Shown: in pieces, positions 36,422 to 49,335 of the stretch
Layout of the letters: each line of letters begins with the position of its first letter
Numbering within the stretch: the stretch's first letter is position 1
Translations under genes and position numbers: made by a program
Origin: Branchiostoma floridae
Taxonomy: Eukaryota > Chordata > Leptocardii > Amphioxiformes > Branchiostomatidae
Reading direction: 5' to 3'
Length of the DNA: 64,000 nucleotides
NCBI RefSeq assembly: GCF_000003815.2
Contig: NC_049990.1
Location: 5,864,635-5,928,634 of the forward strand
The notes under the pieces: generated by a model
Told to the model about the DNA's origin: nothing
What the model saw: the letters and a program-made list of their open reading frames with translations, nothing else
Databases searched by the model: none

Positions 36422-36771
36422 TCGCAAGTGTCTGGAATGTGCTGCCATTCAGTGCCACTCAGATGACCTCAATACGTCTGTCGTGTCTGGAGCTAGCTGC
36501 CATTCGGCGCCACTCATACAGGTGACCTCAATAGGACTGTCGCAAGTGTCTTGAGCTAGCTGCCATTTGGCGCCACTTACTAGGTGACCTCAATACGACC
36601 GTCGCAAGGGTCTGGAGCGATCTGCCATTTGGCGCCACTCAGGTGACCTCAATAGGACTGTCGCAAGTGTCTTGAGCTAGCTGCCATTTGGCGCCACTCA
36701 GGTGACCTCTATACGACTGTCGCAAGGGTCTGGAGCAAGCTGCCATTTGGAGCCACTCAGATGACCTCAAT
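36422..36771. repeat. Minisatellite, 59-60 bp unit, six copies
   Basis: Each unit reads roughly CGCAAG(T/G)GTCTGGAGC, TAGCTGCCATTTGGCGCCAC, TCAGGTGACCTCAATACGAC, TGT. GGCGCC (NarI-type palindrome) is kept in most units. The central units are the most alike. The unit length is not a clean multiple of three in all copies, so coding is unlikely. Confidence 0.92.
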
Positions 36772-37822
36772 ACCACAGTGATTACCCCAGGTGCTGCCAT
36801 GGGACTGTAGATTGTAGTTGGTGTTTCTTTTTAGGTCTTAAAGGTAATGTATAATGATGCCATTTACCCTACCCTATGACTACCCTTGCTTTTAAAAAAA
36901 CACAGCAAATCTGAAATATCTAACAATTCAAACAATTCACGGGGTCCTGATAGGCAGGACTGGTGTTAGTAGACTGGTTTATTAAGCAATAAGCATAATA
37001 GTCCTCCTGGCAGCCTAAGAGACTGAATTGCGAGGACATTACAATCATGTTCCATTCAAAATACATCAATAAGAAAACTTTATGAACGACGTTAAAACAA
37101 TGGGTCAATAGTTACTAGTTAAAATACAATATCGAAGTAATACGAATTTGTTATGTTCAAAGAATTCCACAAGTGTTCAAGACATTCTTGAAAAGCCTTC
37201 GACAACACCATCTTATTTAATGCTGCAGTCTTTAGCAAAGCTGGCAGAATAACATAATAGTTGATGCTAACCGAGACTAACAATGGCCCTAAGGATGACA
37301 ATGTTCCCAGAACAATTCATTGTCCAATTCAGATCTACAACTATGATAATATCTACCGGTAGTATAAATAATGGTTGTTCTCTTGTTCTTTTTATAAAAG
37401 AGTACAAAAAGATCTTATCTGTCAATACCTGCAGGTAAAACCTGAATGTAGAGAAAAAAAAGGTATCAAATCCGAAAGGTTAACTCCTTTAAACTCCTTG
37501 GGCTTTGGAAGGGAGACGTCGGTCATGAATAAAATAAGAGGTTTTCACAGCTAACATATCACAAGTCTCTTCACTCAGGGTCTCCAGGGATGGTAATATT
37601 GTTACAGGAACCGGTTTTGTATTGATTGTTTTGGAACGGCTTTCTGTGCTGACAAGCGTGAGGCCACTTGTTTTAATTTGCCCTGCCATAACTGGCACAG
37701 GTCACTCTCTAAACTGATTACTTTTCTAATTGGTTTAGCCGGGTACACTGATAACAACAAGGATGTCATTACACGGCACACATGTGAACATAAATCATGG
37801 AAGACATTTCAATGTAACGCTA

Positions 37823-38025
37823 GTTTACCTTTATTCGTGGGGTAACCTTTATCCGTTGTATACATTAGACTAGGGTATTTAGGGATATTAAGTCAGCGGA
37901 AGATGGTTTAAAACTGCAATACCTAACAAAAACGCAATTTGAAATCACTGTTCATCAACATGATATCCCTAAATTCCCTGTTTGTAAGTAGAGCGGATAT
38001 AGGTTACTTCGCGAATAATGGTGAA
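37823..38025. mobile_element. TA-flanked MITE with ~65-bp inverted termini
   Basis: Left end GTTTACCTTTATTCGTGGGG then TAACCTTTATCCG; right end CGGATATAGGTTACTTCGCG then AATAATGGTGAA. The inner parts TATTTAGGGATAT and ATATCCCTAAAT also pair. TA lies on each side (37821-37822, 38026-38027). About 203 bp, non-coding. A partial relative is at 45035-45124. Confidence 0.75.
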
Positions 38026-38027
38026 TA

Positions 38028-39433
38028 TGGTTAATGGTTAAAATATTTCATAAATATTTCTCAAACAAATGCTGGCATAAATTCTAACTTCAAAGTTGAG
38101 AAAATAGAAAAGTGGCCCAAAACCACTGAACAGATAAAAAGAAAATCACTTGAATAAAGATAACTGATGAATACAAAAATATGTGTTGGTGTTTCTTTCA
38201 GGTGCACTGATAACAACAATGATATCATTACACTGTGAGCAAACATTTCCTTGCAAGAAAAGATTTTCACTACTTCACCGTTTGCCTGTATTGGTAGAAA
38301 TTGTTCTGAGGTAAAGTTTGGAGTGCAATTTACGACATGAAAGTTGGACAGATTGAAATTGGACAGTTCAATTATTGTGGTGAAAATCAATTTTCAAACT
38401 TTGTGCATGAATGGTTTACGTGAATGTCATCAATGGGAATTTGAGAAGTTCACATAGACCTGATAAATGGCCACAAGAATACAGAAGGACAAAACTCTTG
38501 ACTACATATTCTGTCCTTGACTTGAGTCAATTGCTTCCTTGAGTGCGATGAACAGGCACACACCCCTTTGCAAAAGTTTATGAATAATTAAGAACACCTG
38601 GCATATTGGGTTGCCTATTTGGACTTGACACTGCCATATGATTAGTCGTCCCTTAGAAATCATTGACAGGAAGTTTTTCATTTGATAATGGGAAATGATC
38701 AGAGAGCGTGTTAGGTGACACATATTCTTTGGAGCAACCCATTAAATTGTGAAGGTCTGTACTAGTATGCATAAGTATCATTTATATTTTTCCAGAATTT
38801 TACCAAAAAATTTCGTCTCATAAAGCCAAAATTTGTAAATCTACTAAGAACAGGATAACTATCATGAGAGTTGATGTTTTGCCTTACATTCCAGTTTGTA
38901 TATGGAAATACGGTCTTTATCAAGTTTTTAACATCAATTATCACCAAAGATGAACTTCCCTTAAAAAATAAGATTGGTGATTTGATATAATGTTTGCCAG
39001 TTGGCATCCATCTGTCTCGGAAGACAATGGTAGGCAGACAATTACTCGCCGTCTGCCTGGCCTGCGCATGACTTTTTAAGGTTAAGGAGAGTTGTGCACT
39101 TCCTTCTCCAACCTCTCCTCTACTGGCGCATTAAGTCCCACAGGGACAGCAACACTATGCTATTAAAAGCTTGCTAGTTCAGTTCAGTTCATCCTCATAT
39201 GAGGTGCCATTAACGATGTCCGACCATGCATCTCTATCTAGCATGGCGGTTAACAAGTTAGTAACACATAAGAAACTATCAGGAAAAACTCTTCTTTCCA
39301 AGAAAACTGACACTAGAGAAGACAGAGCTGCTTGTGATAAATTGCCACTTAAGACACGGTGTCTGCCTGTAACAGCACACCAGGGGGCAGTGCCACACCT
39401 GGTGCAGGAAAGTACTGTCTAGATCTGTCTGAC
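38028..39433. other. Non-coding stretch, nothing recognised
   Basis: No supported gene or repeat. Confidence 0.4.
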
Positions 39434-39925
39434 TGTGGCACAAGGCTGTCTAATCCCTGTCCAATGTCAAGGAATCCCAACAGTAGTGCCCAGACAGAGA
39501 AGGCTACATATCCATTCCAGCATTCCTTGCAATACACATTCCAAATGGCTCAGTCAGACTCTAGGCAACAATCACACATGCCATGTTGCCCTTGACATTG
39601 TAGTAAATTTTTCTTCTTGAACTGTCAAAATACTGATGAGCTTCTGTGTCTGTGGCACAAGGCTGTCTAATCCCTGTCCAATGTCAAGGAATCCCAACAG
39701 TAGTGCCTATGTAGAGAAGGCTACATTAACCATTCCAGCATTCCTTGCAATACACATTCCAAATGGCTCAGTCGGACTTTAGGCAACAATCAAAAATGCC
39801 ATGTTGCCCTTGACATTGTAGTAATTTTTTTCTTCTTGCACTGTCAAAAGACTGATGAGCTGTCTGTGTCTCTGGAACAAGGATGTCTAATCCCTGTCCA
39901 ATGTCAGGGAATCCCAACAGTGGTA
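39434..39925. repeat. Tandem repeat, unit ~218 bp, 2.3 copies
   Basis: TGTGGCACAAGGCTGTCTAA, TCCCTGTCCAATGTCAAGGA, CATTCCAGCATTCCTTGCAA, TACACATTCCAAATGGCTCA and CCATGTTGCCCTTGACATTG recur at 39434, 39651 and (partly) 39871. The copies are very similar, so the expansion is recent. Confidence 0.9.
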
Positions 39926-42900
39926 GCTAGAGGATAATGGCATGCTTTACACAAGCATTTTCTGAGACATCTTGGCCCAAGACGTCCTAGAAAACATTTA
40001 AGAGAAATGTAAGTGTCTCAAGATGCGATTCCTGCTGTTTGTCTTGAATCAGCTCCAGAGGTGTGCTCAAGACGCTCAGCAGAAGTGCCAAGATACTCAA
40101 CAAGGGTGCCAGAACATATTTTTCTAGTGTGTAGAGAAAACGCACCAAGGAAGTCAACAATTAGTCTGAATTGAGGGGGACTACCTAGCTGTTAGAAAAT
40201 TTCAATTAACAACAATTTCACAGAAAGGTGTGTACTAATAACACTGTTTTACAGCAAATAAATTCAACTCTAAAGCAAAACTCAGCAAAACCATAGCTAT
40301 TGATGAATGTGCATGCAAAGGCTTGTTTCCACACACGGTTTCCATCATTGAAACTACATTACATGATATTAACTTATTTACACATGACCTACCCTGTCTG
40401 TTCATGTAAAACAACCATAAAACCTGTAATTTATGGATTGTACTTGACATTGGGAAGGCTCCCATGGGTGTTATGGTGCAAACGGTGCAGACATTCTGTC
40501 TCTGTACTACCCACAAATATTTTTGTACTTACGTAACAGATGCAGCAACCCCTGACATTAAAATCCACAGTATGAAGGTTTTATTGAGCATTGTATATAC
40601 TATAACCTACATAAAAAGAGTGATTTTATATACATGTGCCAAATGAAAATTAGTACAAAGTAATTATTTCTATAGCCAAGCAAGAAGGTGTTTTTTTTTT
40701 AATTTTTTCCAAATTCTTCTTAGACAAATTCAGCTATCAATTTTTTTTAGGCTGAACGAAATCCAATACAGTATATGTTTTCTCCCAGGAACAGATTGGT
40801 ATGAAACAATGAATGCAAAATCCTGAATAGTACAATACATTGGCATATGTTAACCAATCAATAAGCCAATGTAAACATTTGCAATATTGCAATGACAGCC
40901 TTAAGCCGGGTCTAATCCTGTAAGGAGTTAGCATGTGGAGTCTAAACGTGATATTGACTGTTGCCTTTTCTGGCATCGATCACGGATATAAAATCATCAA
41001 TCAAACTGACAAATTTTAAGCAGAACATGCTGATAAGGCCTATGATAAATTATGTTTCTGGTAAGCCAACCGACCCTTGTAAAAATCTGTTGAACGTCAC
41101 TTGAACCTCATATTTTTTGGGGACCGAGTACTGGACAGGGACATAAAATTTCTCTAGATATCTGAATAATGCAATTCAAAACAGCCTTTCTGTAATTCCC
41201 ACAGTGACTGTCAACAGAGTGAGGCTTTGAACAGTAAACTGTTGATATAAGAATGTGTTTATCATATAATCATACTTATTACACTTGTATAACTTATATC
41301 TGCTTGATTGTGATATGATGTTTAAAATACCAGTGTCTTGATGGTGATGAGTTGAAGTTAACCCATTTCTTTTTGTACATTGGTAAATTGTTTTTGATAG
41401 ATCACTCTGGTCAAAATCAAATATCAAAGAATCCCTACGTATGGGACGGAATGGGCAAAATTTCTGTCCGTCCTCAGCAGCAAATTCCATCAAAGGACAG
41501 AAGGACAGATGCTGGCTAGAACCCTGTGTCCATGACAGTCCATCTGTATCCATTGTGCGATGGCCCATGATAAAAACAGCTGGTGACATATTGCAGGATG
41601 TGGCCCAAAATATGGTACATTCTTTGTTGCAGCGTCCTTGGATGTGACAAGATTCGAAATGTTACTGGAAGGAACATTTCTTAGACTTAGTTTTGCAGTG
41701 GACTGAAAGGAGAAGGAAATAAGTAGTGCAGAAGCATTTCGAGACCTAGAAGAACAATGGATTACATTATACTGTTAAGGAGGTATTCCCTAAATAGTCT
41801 TGAGCCTACAGAAAGTCTTAAATTTTCTAATGAGCATTGAGTTAGTAGCAGTAGTAAGTAGTGTCCAGATTTGATATATTGATCTTGACAAATTGTGATG
41901 TATGTGAAATGGGGAGGGGGGCTATTGCCTTTGTAATTGTGTCCTACTACTTTTACCATGTAAATGAATGCCAGAACCTTAAAAAGGAATATGACATAGC
42001 AATCAACTTTAAGATGTATTATCAAAGTTTGTTAGCCTGTATATTGCAGTCTGTATAAAATTTGCCCTGTAAGATTAAAAAAACTATGCTCTAACAGGCA
42101 CTACTACTTCAGCACCATGGACAGCCCTGGTCCTCGCATACGAAAATCAGCCATCCTTTTCATTTTGCTTAATGCAATAATAGACCCTTGTTGGTACAAC
42201 ATCTAACAGACAGATGTCACCAAATAAAGCAATTCTGCAGGTACATGTATGTAAATGCAGCCAAGGTCAAGCTTATTTTGCATCAGACAATTTCAGAGAA
42301 AATTTTAAAGTTATATGTATTATGGATGTACATGAATGTATCTAGAAAATGCCTATATTTTGAATGATATTACTTCCATTTAACTCTGACATCTTTTCTT
42401 CATATATCAATTGATTTAGTGAAATTAGAATGCTAGCATATAGTGGATTCGACTTTACTTAAAATCACCGGGCCAAACAACACAAGCACAACCTGCTATA
42501 TGCTTGAAGTTAAATGTCGACCAGAATTATGCACAGTACCGTTGTATCCAATGCTCTGCGCAGTTTTATTAGCTTTACAATTCTTTCAGAAGCTAAAAAT
42601 GGGGCACGGGGAAAGCATGGACTTACGCCGGCTCATATTCTAGCCTTTATGTCGTCCGGCAGTTGGCTGGATATTGGCAAACTCATTACCGCTTAGGCTG
42701 CACTTTCGGCACAAATTTATTGCTCCAATAGAATGAGTTAAAGGATGATGGTACTGTTAAGGGAGATGAATGCCGGATAAAAGGTTGTAGCGTGTTCGAA
42801 TTGGACTGCAGCACCCCATGCGGAGTGTAAAACATTTTACACAGGGTTAGGTGTCACGGCTAAGCTACGGTTAAGGACACCGTGCTGGACAATGAAAAAG

Positions 42901-45034
42901 GGGCGTTATGGTGGCTCGTAAGTCTATAGCGCCACTGCATTAGGTCTAAGTGGGTTAAATACAAATCAGGACTGCACTTTGATAGGCATACCCATTAGTC
43001 GTTTCTTGTGGATGCATGTATAGCCTGCCTAGATGTCAGCTCTGTAAAGGGCAGCCTTCGATATTAAAGAAAAAGATGAGCCTGATTTACTAGTTGCATT
43101 AGATAGCGCATACCTGCTTCCTGTAACTTATTGGATGTATTTGACTTATCCCTCCGAGTTTCAAATAAAAATTTCACTGCAGTTCTAATGTAAGCTGCCA
43201 GGGAGCCTACAGCTGTACCACTTCCCCCTCAAAAAAAATATCAAGAGCAGACGATTATATAAATAATAAATGCTGCAGTACTATGGAGAGAAGCTAAGAG
43301 ACCAATAAATTATGAGTATCTTTACTGTCTTTAGGATTCCAATATCTACCAACATGCAAAATATCATCTTAAACTCCAAGCAGCCTCAAGCCCCTGTTCA
43401 GTCAAATATGGACAAAAAGCAAATGAGAAAAACAAAACAATGGTATTTACATTTCTCCAGTAGACAAAATGTATAAGATATCAATGAACATTATTTTCAC
43501 TAATAGTTTGCACTATACAAGTTTTTCCAGTCTTCTGGCACCATTAAATGACATGCCAGACAAAAATGGCCTCCAATAAAAAGATGATGGATCTGATCTT
43601 GTTAGTGCCATGCAGCAAACTCCTTTTTAAAAGGCACACAGACCCTTTTGAAAAATTTGTCTGACTTTTAATTCCTGTCATGCCACAGGTGGATTGATGT
43701 TCCTGAAAGGCTGAACCTACAAGGATAGCTTCTTCACAACCTGATGACACTGAACTTGAACAAGATGCATTAGCACCCACCACATCTCTAGATCTGCAGG
43801 GAACACACTACATAACTCTTTGATAAAGAGAGTCAAGAGAGTTCACCTCCTTTTTCTATACACAGCTGCAATGCCTAAAGCTACTGTACCCTATTATGAT
43901 AGGGGATACAATACAGTTTCTAAAAAATGAATACAAATCTTTACTTCTGTCAGTCAGTCAGTCATCATGAATACGATATATAAATTGTGTGTCTGGAAGT
44001 ACAGAAATGCAGTACACAAAAAATTTTGCCAAAGAAAGAACGAAGATGCTTGATACATGTACAGGCTGCGATACCAAAGGAAATCGATATTGCTTGCATG
44101 CCGAATAGTCTACATCTGATAACTGTTAGTAGGGGACTATTTGGCCCTTGCATATTCACCTATTATGATGATATAAGATGCAAGCAAGAGCTCTGATTGG
44201 CATACAGTCATACAGTCCTTTGTAACAGAACATACAGTATATCAAGGTCCGAAAAGGCGCTCAGAGGTTTGATTCCAGTAAAACTGCTTCCAGAAAGTAT
44301 CCCATACACGAGATGATTCGTGATTCGTACACTGTAAGGGCCAGACATTTCCGTGAGCTGAGAAAGCAATCTGGCAGTAAAGTAATGAAGTTAAAGAAAT
44401 GCACTAGGACTAGAATAGAATGCCTATCAGGTTAGTTCCAGTGCCAGCAGAACTGGTATATAAACTTATGCAGCTAGCATCAGTATGCATGTCAGGTCTA
44501 ACCTGCCCGACGGTGGTCTCTCCTTCTGACAAAGGTCTCCTCATGGATCAATGAAGTTGCCAGGTAAGACTGACAGGAACCCACCCAAGCAGGCTTACAG
44601 TGGTTTGAACCTGATGGTGCTTTGATACCTGTGGTTGTTATATGTATGTGCAAGTAATCTACTTCAAACTAGTACTTAGTTAGTCTTAGCTTAATACCAG
44701 GATTTGCTTGATACCAGGATTTTTCAAATGATGATTGTGAACATCTGAAGGACAGATATGCGTACATGCATGTCAATCAAGGTAGTTACATGTATGTGTA
44801 CACCATATATTACACAAGCCCAAAAAAATAAGTTTTTCAATAGTCTCTATATCAGATGTAAAATACATGATTCATGTTGGTGGGATCTTCCATCACAGAT
44901 ACTATCCCCAGTGTGTCGCCAGTCTCCATATTTCAGTCTGGCAATGGTGACAAATACCATATGCCATGAATCTCAAAGCAGAGCATACATGCAGCATATA
45001 AACTGATGTAAACTGTTGAACTTGAGGTAATGTA
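39926..45034. other. Long non-coding stretch, nothing recognised
   Basis: About 5 kb of AT-rich DNA. Open frames up to 137 codons (41176-41589, minus strand) have no recognisable domain. No RNA gene or repeat array was recognised. Confidence 0.4.
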
Positions 45035-45124
45035 AGTTCACCTTTATCCGCAAGGCAACCTACAAGTACATTGTACATTTATATATATTCCGTTGTTATT
45101 GAAAACAAGGTATTTAGGGATACC
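45035..45124. mobile_element. Partial copy of the 37.8 kb MITE
   Basis: GTTCACCTTTATCCGCAAGG then CAACCTACAAG and, further in, GGTATTTAGGGATA, preceded by TA. It resembles the left half of 37823-38025; the right terminus is missing. Confidence 0.55.
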
Positions 45125-45385
45125 AATTCATTCTCACAATCTTACGTTTTTAGAAGAACATACATGTACTGTTTGGAAATGAAAAACATAGAAAGTGCTA
45201 ACTACATGTTTTAAAAGAAAAAAACTGCTTGAAAATGAAAATCACAGGAAGAGTTTGCTTAAGGTTTTTTTAAAAGGGAGCATGGTTTGGAAATGAGAGA
45301 TAGAAAAAGTTTCCTGGGCCTTCTTAAGTTGCTGGTCCAAAGACTTGTCAGTTGTTTCATTCTGCACATGAACAGTTGTCCTGAC

Positions 45386-45485
45386 NNNNNNNNNNNNNNN
45401 NNNNNNNNNNNNNNNNNNNNNNNNNNNNNNNNNNNNNNNNNNNNNNNNNNNNNNNNNNNNNNNNNNNNNNNNNNNNNNNNNNNNN
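45386..45485. other. Assembly gap (100 N) inside a tandem repeat
   Basis: Both flanks belong to the same repeat family, so the gap probably reflects unresolved repeat units. Confidence 1.
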
Positions 45486-45760
45486 GAGACAGTCACATAG
45501 AAAAAGTTTGTTGGACCTTCTTAATTATAAGTTTCCAGTCCAATGTCATTCATCATTGTCTACACAATCCTACAAAATCCTCTCTTTCGTTCCACTAAGC
45601 TATGGCTTCACATAGTCACTACTATTATATCATACATGTGCCGTTGCACTCAGCAAAAGACTTGGATTGCCTCCATATTGAGCCCAGCAGAACACAGGAT
45701 TAATCATGGCGGAATTAGCACCACCAAGAAGGCGAGCTTCATGAACCCGCACACTAAGAA

Positions 45761-45834
45761 GCGTGTGTTATGCAAGGAAGCATGCTGGGCCCACTATTTC
45801 TAGTATTTATTAATGTCATCAAAGAAATACTGAT
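45761..45834 (+). pseudogene. LINE reverse transcriptase relic 1
   Basis: The frame from 45761 reads ACVMQGSMLGPLFLVFIN, a good match to the conserved (A)GVPQGS.LGPLLF..YIN block of non-LTR reverse transcriptases. It continues VIKEI. Upstream sequence is non-coding repeat, so only this fragment survives. Confidence 0.75.
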
Positions 45835-46240
45835 GTGTGTGTGTTCCTCCAACATCTAGTGTTTTGCATATTGTCAGTTTTGCAATTCTAACCAAATTTT
45901 TTTAAAGAGTTACCATAATTTCGAAATGAGAGACATAGAAAAAGTTTGCTGGATCTTCTTAAGTTCCTCATCATTGTCTACACGATCCTACAAAATTCTC
46001 TCTTTCGTTCCACTAAGCTATGGCTTCACATAGTCGTGACTACTATAATATCATACGTGTACCGTTGCACTCAGCAAAAGACTTAGAGTACCCCCATGTA
46101 GAGCCCAGCAGAACACAGAATTAATCATCGTGGAATTAGCACCACTAAGAAGGCAAGCCTCACCAACCCGCACACTAATCAGTTCGCCCCCCTTATCAAT
46201 ACGGCACAACAGGAAAGTCCATTGATTTTCCAGCCTGGCA

Positions 46241-46608
46241 GCCTTATGGCCGAACACCTCGTGTCGCACTTTCATCTAGTAGTGCAGCAGGGTCATTACG
46301 GCAGGCTGCAGATAAGAGAGCGCCCTGCGCAACTTCAAGTTACAGTTCCTTCAAGGTCCGTGGGTTCTACTGAGGGGGCGTAAAAATCTATTTCATGTGG
46401 AGAAGACAGAGCTAGGAGAGACGTGCCTTATGGTCGAACACCCCCTGTTGCACTTTCATCTAGTAGTAGAGCAGGGTCATTACGGCAGGCTGTAGATAAG
46501 AGAGTACCCCGCGCAACTTCAAGTTACAGTTCCTTTAAGGTCCGTGGGTTCTACTGAGGGGGCGTAAAAATCTATTTCATGTGGAGATGACAGAGCTAGG
46601 AGAGACGT
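46241..46608. repeat. Two-copy tandem duplication, unit 184 bp
   Basis: Units 46241-46424 and 46425-46608 are about 95% alike: GCCTTATGG.CGAACACC, GCACTTTCATCTAGTAGT, CAGGGTCATTACGGCAGGCT, GCGCAACTTCAAGTTACAGT, TCCGTGGGTTCTACTGAGGG. This suggests a recent duplication. Confidence 0.92.
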
Positions 46609-47014
46609 GCCGGGCCTCGGATTCGACCAAATTTGGGCACCACGGTTGGGCAATAAAGAAACAGGCGGATGACCCCGTGTGACACGAACAAGCATGGACT
46701 GATGACGGCGTCTGATTGGCCCGTACATCAGGCTCCATACGACACAGGTTGTTTAGGCACTAAAGTTTCACGGGGCTGGTTAAAGAATATCTCTAACGGA
46801 ACAGGTTGCAGGGCTCCTTTGTCATCGGTTTGGCTTGTCCTTGTAAACTTATGTGATCAATCTGACACCCACAGAGTGTACCAGTAGTGCTGGCAACACT
46901 TTCTATCACTGTCTGGGCTTTCTAAGACTGTGGAAATAATGCTGCTCGTATTTAAAGAAACTTTGGGATGTTTGGCTGATATTAACAAAGTTTTGTGTAT
47001 GGGGTCACAAAGAA

Positions 47015-47123
47015 GCTGGTGTGACGCAAGGAAGCATACTAGGCCCACTATTCCTTTCTATTCATAAATAGAATCAAATAGGAGTTACTTCACAGATGTG
47101 ACACATGTTGTACACCTCAGCGA
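47015..47123 (+). pseudogene. LINE reverse transcriptase relic 2
   Basis: The frame from 47015 reads AGVTQGSILGPLFLSIHK then a stop: the same GVPQGS block as relic 1 and the same family (both continue ATAAAT/TTAATG..ATCAAA). Just before the gap, TTCACAGATG..ACACATGTTGTAC resembles a decayed (F/Y)ADD catalytic box, out of frame by two bases. It is clearly inactive. Confidence 0.72.
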
Positions 47124-47468
47124 NNNNNNNNNNNNNNNNNNNNNNNNNNNNNNNNNNNNNNNNNNNNNNNNNNNNNNNNNNNNNNNNNNNNNNNNNNNNN
47201 NNNNNNNNNNNNNNNNNNNNNNNNNNNNNNNNNNNNNNNNNNNNNNNNNNNNNNNNNNNNNNNNNNNNNNNNNNNNNNNNNNNNNNNNNNNNNNNNNNNN
47301 NNNNNNNNNNNNNNNNNNNNNNNNNNNNNNNNNNNNNNNNNNNNNNNNNNNNNNNNNNNNNNNNNNNNNNNNNNNNNNNNNNNNNNNNNNNNNNNNNNNN
47401 NNNNNNNNNNNNNNNNNNNNNNNNNNNNNNNNNNNNNNNNNNNNNNNNNNNNNNNNNNNNNNNNNNNN
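47124..47468. other. Assembly gap (345 N)
   Basis: It cuts off the LINE relic at its catalytic box. Confidence 1.
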
Positions 47469-49034
47469 CCTGGATTTAATATAGTTGACACAGAAATGTG
47501 TTCGAAAATGAAGGTAGGATGAAGATGAAGCAGTGATGAGATGTTGTCCAATCAGATTGCATCATGGTAGGTGATCAGAAATGTGGCATGAAAGAAAAAG
47601 AAAAATATAACCTTGTTAAAACAGTGTTGTATATATTGATTGGAACATTCATAAACCACAACAAAGAGGTACATTGTACATGTACTGTATTCCTCCAACA
47701 ATCAAATAATGCTATAATTTTAAGCAGATAATACAGTTCATCATCATAGGATACTGATAATTAAGAAATATTTGCTGTGGTATTATGTTCTGTATTTGTC
47801 ACAGTGTAAACTCGTCAAACTGAGAACATATGCTCTTTCTAACCTTTGCGTATTTTGTAGTCTTTTCAGTCATGCTTTTATGCCTTACATGACTTCTTAA
47901 CTATGAAGTCAAATCCAATTTTGGTCACAATGAGATTGCAGCACAATGGTAGTCTACTAGAAATGTGGAATATCTTAAGATTTCACATTTAAAGTAACTC
48001 TTCTATTCCGTTCATGGACTTAAAGATCTATGAACTTGAATAAATCAACAGTACATTGGAATGATAAGAAATGTTCCAGCCAAGTGATAAATCACACAGA
48101 AAATTGTACACATGCCAAGTCCTGAAATACACTGCCCTGCAACATCTTGCTGACTACATGTTGTGGTGACATGTGGATAGAGAGTAATGTGGACTGGTCT
48201 GGCACAGGTCACAGTGGATCACATTCCATGCATGCAAAGTCCTTTTCACAATGACCTAAAGTCCCACAGCATATGCAACACCTTGTAAGCCAAACCTAAT
48301 CTTGAGAGAAGCACGCTCATGGTCATGGACTGGCATACCTCCAAGAAATGTCTTTTTCACTTCACATGTTTGCAGCCAAGTGTCCGTTTTCTGATGCTGA
48401 CAAATGCAATTCTGTCTCGATTCCGTCCATCATTCATAGACAAATTATTGCTTGATCATGTCTACAGAAAAAGCTCTATCCAAGCAGAGAGTATCAGTCT
48501 AGTGCCTCTGAGATAAAAATCTACTAACTCAGGATCGGAATATGGTCGTCTTACTCTCACTGATTGTAGGAAACACTGCATTTTTATGATTATATTATAA
48601 GAGGATAATGTGATGGCCTAAATCTCTCCATCCTAATCTAAGTATGCAGCTGAGTGTATTGACTATCAGATTCTCTGTCAATCATGTAGCCACTCTACAC
48701 AACAGCCAGGCTTTTAGCCAAGCATGCATCAAGGCATCATTTGAAGTCTTTTTTCTTAAAATAACAAGGAATTGGATGCACTTGTTGTCCTTACACTAGG
48801 GAGCAGATCCTCTGACAATCATAAAATTCTGATTGACCAGAGATGCCACAAGGACAGTTGTGGTCACTGTATTCTACTGTACTCTCTGACAATAATTTGC
48901 CCCTCAGGATACCTTTGAATGCAATATATTAACTTAAATTGTCAAAAACCATGGAAGGCGGATGCGCCCAGACCCCCTATAGTGGTGCCTTTATCACTTA
49001 TTGCAATTCACCAAGACATTTGGACCCCCTATAA
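47469..49034. other. Non-coding stretch, nothing recognised
   Basis: AT-rich, with no supported gene or repeat. Confidence 0.4.
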
Positions 49035-49335
49035 TCAAATCCTAGCTACATGCACAAGCCCGACAACAGCGTACTACTAGGCAGCCCCTCGTGTACGTGG
49101 TGGGTGATTTGGACAGGTCGTTGCACTGGGGGGCTTCAAATTGTTCCACCCGTTGCGAGATCGGGGGTAAATCTGCTTCCTTCAGCAGCTGCCATTCGTT
49201 ATCAGCAGCCCCGTATTGATCCCGACAGCACGATTTTGTGCACGACTCCATCTTTGCGGGACGCCAAGCCCTTCGGAAAGCTGCCGCGATCCTTTATCAC
49301 GCTGACACTGGTCACGGGGCCTGATGTTTGTAATA
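49035..49335. other. GC- and CpG-richer island of unknown nature
   Basis: In AT-rich surroundings this ~300 bp stands out: GGGACGCCAAGCCCTTCGGA, CCGCGATCC, CCGTTGCGAGATCGGGGG. It is open for 108 codons on the plus strand and 69 on the minus strand, with no domain recognised in either. It could be an exon, a promoter-type CpG cluster or a young transposon piece. None of these can be chosen from the sequence alone. Confidence 0.35.

Larger units (their letters stand above)
45281..46165. repeat. Tandem segmental duplication, unit ~440 bp, interrupted by a gap
   Basis: Copy A (partial, 45281-45385), copy B (45486-45834) and copy C (45921-46165) share GA.ATAGAAAAAGTTT, TCATCATTGTCTACAC, CTCTCTTTCGTTCCACTAAG, CTATGGCTTCACATAGTC, GAGCCCAGCAGAACACAG and AACCCGCACACTAA. 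A 100-N gap lies between A and B, so the copy number is uncertain. Confidence 0.85.

Noticed and set aside
41176-41589. 137-codon minus-strand open frame
   Set aside because: No recognisable domain and AT-driven composition; probably chance.
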